This document shows, one piece after another, positions 13,779-21,579 of a stretch of DNA of 64,000 nucleotides. Positions within the stretch are counted from its first letter, which is position 1; each line of letters opens with the position of its first letter. The DNA lies in the NCBI RefSeq assembly GCF_050948175.1, contig NW_027490119.1, positions 1,054,001-1,118,000 of the forward strand, read 5' to 3'. This DNA is from Xylocopa sonorina (taxonomy: Eukaryota > Arthropoda > Insecta > Hymenoptera > Apidae). The notes under the pieces are model-generated. The model did no database searches and had not been told where the DNA came from. It saw only the letters and a program-made list of their open reading frames with translations. A program made the position numbers and the translations under genes.

Positions 13779-15220
13779 CTCGCATACACTTCAAATGAAT
13801 GTAAATGCGACACTTCCTTGCTAGGAAATAGCGTTTGCAGTTGTCTACGTGTCGAAGCAATAGAGTTCTAATGCTTCTTAAAACGCGCCTTCGCATCTCA
13901 TTTCTATGTCTCATGATAAGGTATAATATTCATTGTGAAGTGACATGCATACCTCGTATTCACTTCAAAAGAATGTAAATGCAACACTTCCTTGCTAGAA
14001 AGTAGCGTTTGCAGATGTCTAGGTATCGAATCAATAGAGTTCTAAAGCCTCTTAAAAGAGCTTTCCCATCTCGTTTCTATGTTTCATGATAATATATAAT
14101 ATTCATTCTGCAATGTTATGTATAACTGGCATTCACTTCAAAAGAATATAAATGTGACTCTTCCTTCCTAGGAAATAGCGTTTGCAGATTTCTACGTATC
14201 GTAGCAATAGAGTTCTAATGCTTCTCAAAACGCGATATCGCATCTCATTTCTATGTTTCATGATATGATATTATATTCATTGCGATGTTTCATGTATTCC
14301 TCGTATTCACTTCAAATGAATGTAAATGCGACACTTCCTTGCTAGGAAATAGCGATTGCAGATGTCTACGTATCGAAGCTATAAAGTACTAATGCATCTT
14401 ACATCGCGATAACGCATCTCATTTCTATGTTTCATGATAATATATAATATTCATTGTGCAATGTTATGTATACCTCGCATTTGCTTCAAAAGAATGTAAA
14501 TGCGACACGTCCTTGCTATGAAATAGCGTTTGTAGATGTCTACGTATCGTAGCAATAGAGTTCTAAAGCTTCTTAAAACGCGATATCACATCACATTTCT
14601 ATGTTTCATGATAAGATATAATATTCATAGCGAAGTTTTCACCTATTCCTCGTATTCACTTCAAATGAATGTAAATGCGGCACTTCCTTCCTAGGAAATA
14701 GCGTTTGCAGATGTCTACGTATCGTAGCAAGTGTGTTCTAACGCTCCTTAAACCACGATATCGCTCCTCATTTCTATGTTTCATGATAAGATATGATATT
14801 CATGGTGGAGTGTTCTGTATACCTCGTATTCACTTCAAAAGAATGTAAGTGCGACACTTCCTTGCTAGGAAGTAGCGTTTGCACATGTCTACGTATCGAA
14901 TGCAAAAGAATTCTAATCCTTCTCAAAACGCGATATTGCATCTGATTTCTATGTTTCATGTTAAGATATAATATGCTTTGCGAAGAGTCATGTGTTCCTC
15001 GTCTTCACTTCAAATGAATGTAAATGCGACACTTCCTTGCTAGGAAATAGCGATTGCAGATGTCTACGTATCGAAGCAATAGATTTCTAATGCTTCTTGA
15101 AACGGGATATCGCATTTCATTTCTATGCTTCATGATAAGATATAATGTTAATTGGGAAGTGTCATGTATACCTCTCAAACACTTCAATTGTATGTAAATG
15201 CGACACTTCCTTGCTAGGAA

Positions 15221-15224
15221 GTAG
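15221..15224. other. Target-site duplication GTAG, left copy
   Basis: GTAG directly precedes the LTR tip TGTCATGTCC. The same four bases follow the opposite LTR at 30114-30117. The satellite reads ...GGAA-GTAG-CGTTTG without phase change once the element and one GTAG are removed. A 4-bp duplication is within the range normal for Ty3/gypsy integrases. Confidence 0.92.
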
Positions 15225-15226
15225 TG

Positions 15227-15625
15227 TCATGTCCTGGCGAATAAATTATTCGTATCCCAGCAGGCTGAATGACACAAGCCTTTTAGTCGAGAATTCGGTC
15301 CGTTATAAAACGCGTATGACCGCGTCCGTCGATTCTGGCAAGACGCGGGCACCGTAAACAATCGCGAACGCGTGTAAGGAGGGATTTTACTTACCTTTCG
15401 CTGATTACCCTCTTCTGCTTTCAGATGTGGCGATCGTCGAGGGTCGTTCTCGGGGGAGGAGTCGGCGTACGGCTGGCTGAAATCGGCGTTGTGACGGTGG
15501 AGCTGCGATGAATGTCGCCGTCCGTCGATGAACGAAGATTTCTGGCGTTTCACCAACGTATTCCGCACGAGATAATGGATTAAATTCTTCCTCCCGGCAC
15601 TAAGAGTTCGTTTATAGACACTCAA
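15227..15625 (-). CDS. Unrecognised 132-codon ORF inside the 3' LTR
   Basis: An open frame of 132 codons ends five bases from the LTR terminus. The equivalent frame is open in the other LTR (28783-29181) with only a few amino-acid changes. The predicted product is basic and polar with no motif I recognise, no signal peptide and no membrane segment. Because LTRs are copies of each other, conservation of the frame is weak evidence for coding. It could be chance in a GC-rich LTR. Confidence 0.15.
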   Translation of the reverse strand: MSVYKRTLSAGRKNLIHYLVRNTLVKRQKSSFIDGRRHSSQLHRHNADFSQPYADSSPENDPRRSPHLKAEEGNQRKVSKIPPYTRSRLFTVPASCQNRRTRSYAFYNGPNSRLKGLCHSACWDTNNLFART

Positions 15626-16379
15626 GTTGTTACGAACTTGGAAAAATTTGTATTAAAATATAATTGAATTTAGAAATGGAGTTGGAATGAACTAGAACTT
15701 GATGTGGTAGAAAAATAATAAAGTATATTCTAAATCAAAGAGTACAAGAACAATTATTTCGAAGTATTAAGACTAGGTTAACTATGAATTAGGAATTAGA
15801 ACAAAGACTTTAGAACTAGGAACCTCATCGAGGCTGCGCGACGGCCCTAAGGCGCGACTTGGAAGAGACTTGGAATTGGAAGTGCCCGAAGGCGAGATAG
15901 AACTGTACCGTACTGACGGTACTGACTGACTGTGTCTCCCAAGATGCGTCTGCGACCTCCTCGACTCTCGGAGCGCTTCGGTCGTGTGCGAACGTAGGTG
16001 AGAGTATGTGGACGCCCGAGTGGGGTTTCGACGTTGCGTAGTGGGGTTAGCGGCGCGTGCCGCTGAGGCGGTCGCGATCTCGCGCGTCGCGGGTTACTTA
16101 ATTAGCGCAACTTATGAATATAGAGATACAAGTATGAAATTAGAAATTACGACTTAAATGTAAAATGTGTGTTGTTTGTGTCGTTATAAAGTAGTGTCGT
16201 GTAAATTCTATGAGCTAGGAATACACAGCTTAGAATGTAGTGGTATATATATAATGTTAATTAATAATATTAGAAATAGTATTTTGGGCATGGCAGATCT
16301 GGGATGGTGAAATCGTAGAGTCCTTTGTACGGTGAGGGTTCCCGTCGTCGGATCTCGTGGAGGTTGATTCTCCTGGTAC

Positions 16380-16680
16380 GTCCCTGGAGTGAGCGAGAGG
16401 GCGAGTTTCCCTGCAGGTAAGAGTGAGACGGTGGATGGCTCCTTGAGTGGGAGCGAGACAGCGCACATGGTCCTTGATGCGAGCGAGATGACGAGCACCT
16501 CTGCGGGTGCGAATGAGACGGAGGGTTGGTCCCTTGGAGTGAGAGAGACGGCGAGCACCTCTGCGGGTGCGAGTGAGTCGGAGGGTATATCCCTTGGAGT
16601 GAGAGAGACGGCGAGCACCTCTGCGGGTGCGAGTGAGACGATGGTCGTAGCCTTTGTCCTGAGTGAGACGGCGAATTGCG
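16380..16680. repeat. 60-bp minisatellite within the 3' LTR
   Basis: Tandem units of 60 bp containing GAGCACCTCTGCGGGTGCGA and GGAGTGAGAGAGACGGCG are clearest between 16490 and 16650. More degenerate units on the same plan lie on both sides. Sixty is a multiple of three, and on the minus strand the units encode the Ser/His-rich repeats of the pol tail. The other LTR has a related array at about 29730-30030 with a different set of units. Confidence 0.88.
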
Positions 16681-16765
16681 CCTGGGTGTTGCCTGTGGTG
16701 CAGGCGCGTGAGGGTGGTTGCTGTGGTGCGTTGAGAGGGTGGCAGGTGGCACGCCTGACGTCACA

Positions 16766-16776
16766 CCTTCCCCCTT
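16766..16776 (-). other. Polypurine tract
   Basis: On the minus strand AAGGGGGAAGG directly abuts the 3' LTR tip TGTGACGTCA. This is the expected place and composition for the primer of plus-strand DNA synthesis. It lies inside the pol reading frame. Confidence 0.85.
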
Positions 16777-18165
16777 AGAAAAAGAATTTCGCCTATTGCG
16801 AAATCTCTGGACTGATGTGGGCTCGATGTGGTATGCTACTCGTCTCGTGTGCTGTGGAGGAGATTGGTCCTCCTTGGCGTGTATGCTGCTCTCATCTCGT
16901 GGATGCTGTGGTCTCTCGTCTCGTGGATGCTGTGGTCTCTGCGTATCTTGTGCTGCTACGGCTGCACTCTGTTTGGTTGCACTTTTCTTCTGAGGTGCAC
17001 TTTGTTCGTTTGTCACTGTCACCGATTCTTTTACTCTTTGTTCATTAAGATTTTCAGTTTTTGATTTTGACTTACACTTTTCACTGTCTCCTACATTCGA
17101 TCGAACTCTCATACGTGCATTCATCGTTTGTAGGCGCTTACAATTTTTTAATTTATTTGAATGCACAATCTTGTGCCTCCCCTTAACATTAATTTTTACA
17201 TTATTATTAGGCAGAATCTCCAAGATCTTATATGGGCCTGTGTATTGAGAATCGAATTTATGTCTAAGTGGTTCGCGGAGCAAATAAACCCATTGTCCGA
17301 CTTGGAAATCCTTTACATTAAGCTTCTTATCGTAATAGAATTTAGCGCGTGTTTTTGCACCGTCTAAGTATGTTTTCGCTATTTCTTGTGAAGTACGTAT
17401 TCTATCGTTGAGTTCATCTAAATACGTGGCGTACGATTCGTTTTCCGAAGTGTCTCTGAAAGGTATGGCAGAGGGAGTTCGTGCTATTTTCTCAAAAACC
17501 AGTTCGTATGGCGTGTAACGTGTTCCTTCGTGTGTACTGGTATTGTAGGAAAACATAGCGTATGGCAGCCATTTTCCCCAATTGTTCCGATTGCCTATGA
17601 ATTGTTTTAAATATTCCGCTAACACGTGATGTGATCTTTCCACAGAACCGTTGGTCTGGGGGTGGAAAGCCGTTGTTTTATATTGTTGAATTCTGAATCT
17701 AGCGGCGATGGTTTTCGTCAATGAGTTTATAAAGTTGGAACCTTGATCTGTTAATATGCCCTTATGGCATCCGAATTTACAAATAAAATGCGTAATGAAC
17801 GCGTCGGCTATGTCAACCGCCGTGGTTCTTTTTAAAGGAATTGCTAGGGAATACTTTGTCAGGAGATCTTGTATCGTGAGTATGTTCGTATATCCGTCTG
17901 GAGTGGGGGGTAATGGTCCCATAACGTCCATGGATATCTTGTCGAATGCTGTGCCTGGGGTATCGGTGAGAGTTAGAGGTTGACGCGTTTTGACTCTAGT
18001 TAGTTTTAATTTTTGGCACATTTCGCATTTTTCTATGTATTTTTGGATTTCTTGTTTCATGTTCGGCCAGTAGTACTTTTCACGGATTCTACTGTAAGTT
18101 TTGTTAACTCCTTTGTGTCCTGCTACTGGGGTATCGTGATTCTCGCGGATTATATCGTTTCGAAG

Positions 18166-19286
18166 TTATTCTCGCGGAGTTCGAACGAGACCTTGGCAGA
18201 ACGTAATTTGAATATTGGTGTCGAGAAAGAGATCTACTAGGATTCGTTTGATTTGTGAAAGAGTAAATTGATTAATTGCGGTTTGTGCTATGCTAAACGA
18301 TTCTAATTGAAGCTCGCGTGTTACGTCATATAGAGATTGTAAACATTCTAGAAAGATTTGATTGTCGACTTGTTTCTTTTCGTGTTCCGTAACTGGTAAT
18401 GAAATTTGGAAATAATTTCCGTGAGAACTTACTTTGGCTCTTCCTAAGTTAACGTTATCTTTATGTTGATGGAATTTTCCTACATTCTGAAGTTCGCGTG
18501 CGCCTGTTTCGTACGGGCGGCCTCCTCTCGTGATAAAGACGACTAAATTATCGTGCCTTGCGGATAACGAGTCTCTTGTAGTAACTCGAGGTCGTTGCCT
18601 GACTTCGGGTGGGTAGTCCACTGTCGGTAAGTCTGTCGGTACCGTTGTCGGTAAGGAGGAACTAGGATTTTCTGTCGGTAATTGCGATCTGTCGATATTT
18701 TCTGTCGAGGATGCTGGTGTAGGAGGCGGCGGAGGTGGAGGTTTGGATGATTTAGGAACTGGAAACTCGAAAATGTTTTCGTCGGAGTCGCTGGAGTGTG
18801 TAATTGGCTTTACGCTGACAGGGTTTCTTGACAAAGCATCTGCGTTCATGTTCACCTTTCCTGGCTTGTATACGATTTCATATTCGTATTCGGCCAGTTT
18901 AAGGCGCCAACGAACTAATCTACTGGACGGATCTTTGACGGAGTTCATCCAGACCAACGGTCTGTGGTCTGTCACGAGTTTGAAAGATCGACCGTAGATA
19001 TATGGTCTAAAATAATGAACGGCGTAAATGATGCCCAAACACTCCTTTTCTATAGTTGAATAATTTTTCTCTGCATTATTCAGCAAGCGCGACGTGTAGG
19101 CGATTAGAAGGTCCCTACCGATGGGGCCCTGACTAAGAACGGCGCCGATAGCGTTGGCGGATGCGTCTGAGGTTATGATAAACGGTTTCGAAAAGTCAGG
19201 ATACTGCAATATCGGTGCTTCACAGGGCATGTCTCTTAGTGTAACGAATGCAATTTCCTGATCGTTTCGCCAAATGAATTTAATAT
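18166..19286 (-). pseudogene. pol: Gypsy pol: RNase H and linker to integrase
   Basis: RNase H, which removes the RNA strand during reverse transcription, is readable with its acidic residues: SDAS (first Asp), STIEKECLG (Glu), TDHRPLVW (Asp) and NADALSR (last Asp). The linker that follows has an eight-residue run of seven prolines and a Thr (PPPPPPPT) and is rich in Ser/Thr. A conserved-looking segment resumes at VVFITRGGRPYE. The frame ends at TAA (18166-18168) and integrase continues in the same frame, so this is a nonsense change rather than a natural boundary. At the 5' side, a one-base indel around 19283-19290 in an A-rich run separates it from the RT frame. Confidence 0.92.
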
Positions 19287-19777
19287 CTTTTTCTAAGGAG
19301 ATTCGTTAGTGGTTTCGCGATAGAAGAGAAATTTGAAATAAATCTGCGATAGTATCCTGCGAGACCGAGAAACTGTTTTATTTGTTTTGGGTTCTGTGGA
19401 CGTGGAAAGTCTCTGACTGTTCATATTTTATTAGGATCGGGTTTTACCCCGTTTTCGCTAATGACGTGCCTTAAATAATTTACTTCACGACGCAAAAACT
19501 CGCACTTGTCCGGGTGGAGGACAAGGTTCGCGTTTCGAAGGCGTTCTACAAGCTTATTAAATTTTACCTCGTGTTCGTGCAAAGAACTGGCGTACAGAAC
19601 AATATCATCGAGATATACAAACATTTCATTGCCTTGCAAACCTGTTAGAACATTGTCCATCAGCCGTTGGAAGGTGGCTGGGGCGTTACGGAGACCGAAC
19701 GGTATTCTTTGAAATTCGTAGTGGCCGTGAGGGGTCGAAAATGCGGTTTTAGCGGAATCTGATGCTGACATTGGGAT
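19287..19777 (-). pseudogene. pol: Gypsy pol: second half of reverse transcriptase
   Basis: This is the RT portion downstream of the nested insertion. It contains the fingers/palm segment around FGLRNAPATFQRLMD and the catalytic YLDD box in VYLDDIVLYA. A TGA at 19421-19423 interrupts the frame, after which the RT connection region with QFLGLAGYYRRFI remains readable to the frameshift near 19285. The first half of the domain is at 25694 onward. Removing the R1-like element and one copy of its 12-bp duplication (5928 bp, a multiple of three) rejoins the two halves in one frame. Confidence 0.92.
19766..19777. other. 12-bp target-site duplication, left copy
   Basis: TGACATTGGGAT occurs here and again at 25694-25705, directly on either side of the R1-like element. 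The match is perfect over 12 bases and fixes both ends of the nested element. Confidence 0.93.
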
Positions 19778-20020
19778 CTGGACACTGCATTGTCACGAGT
19801 CGGCGTCCTAGGACCGAATGGCTCTTATGTGGCGGGCGTCCGAAGGACGCAGTCCATCCCACTTCCAGACTGGGAGACTGGGGGTGGCTAGCCCTACAGG
19901 CGGAAGGCAAAAATGAACAGCAGAACAAATGGTGAGTAAGTGGTGATATTCAGATCTCGAAATAAAGACATTTCAGAGATCCCAGATACGAAGGTCGAAA
20001 GAGACCTCAAAGCTATATAT
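19778..20020 (+). other. 5' terminal structured segment of the R1-like element
   Basis: The first bases after the target duplication (TGGA and CTGC, 19779-19788, separated by CA) can pair with GCAGTCCA at 19849-19856. This closes a domain that contains the perfect hairpin GCGTCC-GAA-GGACGC (19836-19850; the two pairings share two bases). A folded 5' terminus is known from elements with self-cleaving HDV-like ribozymes, but I cannot place the other helices of that fold. From about 19900 to 20020 I see no clear structure or gene. Confidence 0.4.
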
Positions 20021-20024
20021 GCTA

Positions 20025-20484
20025 AGGCCGCTGGCGCTCGGTTAAACCGAGTCGCTGGCGGCCTTTTTTATCAAGCCCGAGAAAGCAATACGCCGCTGGC
20101 ACTTAGAAGAATTCTGGGTGTTGGCGGCTAATAAAGTATAGAAATGGAGTTATAAAAGCCTGCCGCTGGGTACCTGGAGTATTCCAGGTGCCGGCGGCTA
20201 ATTTTATTTGACCAAATTTAGTGATGCTAGCCGCTGGGCGCCTGGAGTACTCCAGGCGTCGGCGGCTAATTCTATTTAATGGGAAATCCAGAAATGCAGG
20301 CCGCTGGTGCTCGGAGCTACTCCGGGCGCAGGCGGCCTTTTTTCATTTAGGCCATTTTACAAAATTTAGGGGCGCTAGCCGCTGGTGCTTGGAAATTCCA
20401 GGCGCCGGCGGCTTTTTCCATTAAATGGAATTCGATAAACGGCAGGCCGCTGGTGCCCGGATTAAATCCGGGTGCTGGCGGCCT
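20025..20484 (+). repeat. Array of seven tandem stem-loops in the element leader
   Basis: Seven inverted repeats occur in a row: 20025-20064, 20092-20128, 20162-20198, 20230-20266, 20299-20337, 20378-20412 and 20444-20484. Their starts are 66-78 bp apart. Each has the lower stem GCCGC/GCGGC. Upper stems differ but still pair: CTCGGT/ACCGAG (unit 1), ACCTGGA/TCCAGGT (3), CGCCTGGA/TCCAGGCG (4), CTCGGAG/CTCCGGG (5), CTTGG/CCAGG (6) and CCCGGAT/ATCCGGG (7). Unit 2 pairs with two wobbles. Loops are 3-5 nt. Units 1, 5, 6 and 7 are followed by a run of five or six T. The compensating changes argue for selection on RNA structure. Two weaker, degenerate units may follow at about 20620-20740. Confidence 0.88.
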
Positions 20485-21005
20485 TTTTCATTTAGGCCAT
20501 TCTGAAAATTTAAGGCTCCAGTCCCAGAAAATTTCTGAGATGTATGAAACTGTAAGTCGCCATCTGGCGCATAAAATGATAGAAAAATAAAATGATTTTC
20601 GGGCTTTGTAATCTGCATAAAAAGCTACTGGCACTTACACCTAGCCAAGTGAGGTCTCTGAAACTTGAAGATCTGGGAAAGTCTCCGGCACTAAGACTTA
20701 GCCGAGCGAGACTGAATATCTATAAAAAGCTAAGTAGGAAACACCAAATAGTGGAAGCCGGCCAGCTGTGGGCTAGTAAGATGGTTTGGAAAAGGCCAGA
20801 ACGGGGCCAAAAAAAGGCCGGAAATAAACATTCAGGTGGTAGACTGAGCAGTAAACCATCGCAAGGGCCGCAGTCGATCGGGGAGCCACCCTCGGTGCGC
20901 TAACGGTCGACTGGGGGACCTATGAATTCCAAGTTTGGTCAACCCATCCGTAGATGGCTTAATAGGAGACAAGCTAGTACGGGAAGTATAGCGAGCTCCA
21001 CTAAC
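20485..21005 (+). other. Leader of the R1-like element, no clear gene
   Basis: A 103-codon ORF (20592-20903) lies here but resembles no Gag or zinc-knuckle protein. It covers an imperfect direct repeat of about 66 bp (units near 20628 and 20694, each with GGCACT then TAGCC and GAG). I regard it as non-coding leader or the eroded remains of an ORF1, without evidence to choose between them. Confidence 0.4.
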
Positions 21006-21124
21006 GTGTACCCTCGATAGCGCACGCTGTCGGAAGGAGGTACACAGCACACACACCATACACAAACACAAACACGGTTGCGAAAGGTCCTAGCGAGAGT
21101 TCTGTCCTGAGCATAACCGCGGCC
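21006..21124 (+). other. Structured leader motif, copy 1
   Basis: An outer stem GTGTACC (21006-21012) pairs with GGTACAC (21039-21045). It encloses a 7-bp hairpin CGATAGC/GCTGTCG with the four-base loop GCAC. A CA-rich stretch, the string CTAGCGAG and the string ACCGCGGCC (21116-21124) follow. Copy 2 at 21357 has the same plan with a different inner stem. Confidence 0.7.
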
Positions 21125-21319
21125 TCGACAAAAGTGTCTCACCCGAACCTAAGGTTCAATAATAAATCAAAAGGCGTATAGCTTAGGCCATATGTCGTAC
21201 AGGGCCTAACTGCAGTCGGGCACTTAAGCGCCTGGAAGCAGATTAGGAACGAAATTCGAAGTAGAGACACGTACATCGCTGGAGACTGATAATTAGCAGC
21301 GATCTCAATACACAAAGGC

Positions 21320-21346
21320 CTCGTTCTGTCATACCAGCAGAACGAG
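21320..21346 (+). other. 9-bp hairpin between the two structured motifs
   Basis: CTCGTTCTG (21320-21328) and CAGAACGAG (21338-21346) form a perfect stem around a nine-base loop. It precedes copy 2 of the leader motif. No such hairpin precedes copy 1. Confidence 0.55.
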
Positions 21347-21356
21347 ACCCCTACAC

Positions 21357-21487
21357 GTGTACCTCTGCGGCGCTCGCTGCAGAAACAAGGTACACAACAC
21401 TCAAACACACAAGAACAAAAACTTTTCTCTTAATCGAAGGAGGCTCTAGCGAGTGTCTCCCTGCGTTAGCAGCTGGAGACCGCGGCC
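21357..21487 (+). other. Structured leader motif, copy 2
   Basis: GTGTACC (21357-21363) pairs with GGTACAC (21389-21395) around an inner 7-bp hairpin CTGCGGC/GCTGCAG with loop GCTC. A CA/AC-rich stretch, CTAGCGAG and ACCGCGGCC (21479-21487) follow, as in copy 1. The inner stems of the two copies differ at several pairs yet both fold, while the outer stem, loop length and downstream strings are kept. Copy 2 ends 92 bp before the ATG of the long ORF. Confidence 0.7.
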
Positions 21488-21579
21488 CCGGCAGGGCAGC
21501 GTTGGTGCGCGCTGATGGGCTTGACGACCCCACCGTCCCGAAGTAAGAAGCATCAACCCCCCCACAAACGCAAATTCTC

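Larger units (their letters stand above)
104..15224. repeat. Left satellite array, ~174-bp monomer
   Basis: Tandem head-to-tail satellite of about 87 monomers. Successive copies of the motif GATGTCTACGTATCG start at about 290, 464, 637, 811, 984, 1159 and 1333, giving a period of 173-175 bp. Recurrent blocks in each monomer are TCTAATGCTTCTTAAA, the perfect palindrome GCGATATCGC, CATCTCATTTCTATG, TTTCATGATAAGATATAAT, ATTCATTGCGAAGTGT and CGACACTTCCTTGCTAGGAA. Monomers differ by substitutions and small indels (for example a ~25-bp loss near 6240). I see no gene, RNA gene or promoter in it. The 60-130 codon ORFs it contains arise because 174 is divisible by 3. A pericentromeric or centromeric location is likely for such an array but not shown. 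Confidence 0.97.
15225..16765 (-). repeat. 3' LTR of the gypsy element (1541 bp)
   Basis: The LTR begins TGT and ends ACA in both directions, as usual for this superfamily. It matches 28781-30113 along its length but is about 208 bp longer: bases 16146-16352 are absent from the other LTR. Since the two LTRs are copied from one template on integration, that difference arose after insertion, most simply as a deletion in the 5' LTR. It contains the 60-bp repeats at about 16380-16680 and the tail of the pol reading frame. The palindrome TGACGTCA lies at its tip (16756-16763). Confidence 0.95.
16270..18165 (-). pseudogene. pol: Gypsy pol: integrase and LTR-encoded tail
   Basis: Integrase reads from just after an in-frame TAA (18166-18168). 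The HHCC zinc-binding region spans that point and ends in CEMC. Counting from the Met at 18060, the catalytic triad is visible as D45 (in MDVMGPL), D105 (in LTDQGSNF) and E141 (in NGSVERSHH). A GPY-type module (GPYKILEILP, about residue 275) and a basic, Gln-rich stretch follow. At about residue 432 the frame enters the 3' LTR and continues some 165 residues through Ser/His/Pro-rich repeats with the unit SHSHPQRCSPSLSLQG. The polypurine tract is itself translated (as KGEG). The integrase section has no internal break, but the upstream TAA cuts it off from RNase H. Confidence 0.93.

Noticed and set aside
104..15224. CRISPR-like regular repetition
   Set aside because: Monomers are contiguous 174-bp units with no unique spacers; this is satellite DNA.
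16208..16778. Other ORFs over the LTR minisatellite (both strands)
   Set aside because: Repeats with a 60-bp unit leave several frames open. Only the frame continuous with integrase has a reason to be coding.
15225..18060. Envelope gene downstream of pol
   Set aside because: The pol frame runs straight into the 3' LTR, so there is no space for an env gene.
20025..20484. Hairpins followed by T-runs that look like bacterial intrinsic terminators
   Set aside because: The setting is a eukaryotic retrotransposon, and seven in tandem make no sense as bacterial terminators. Structured RNA is the better reading.
20592..20903. 103-codon ORF as the ORF1 of the R1-like element
   Set aside because: No CCHC knuckles or Gag-like features, and it overlaps an imperfect direct repeat. 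It is mentioned only as part of the leader.
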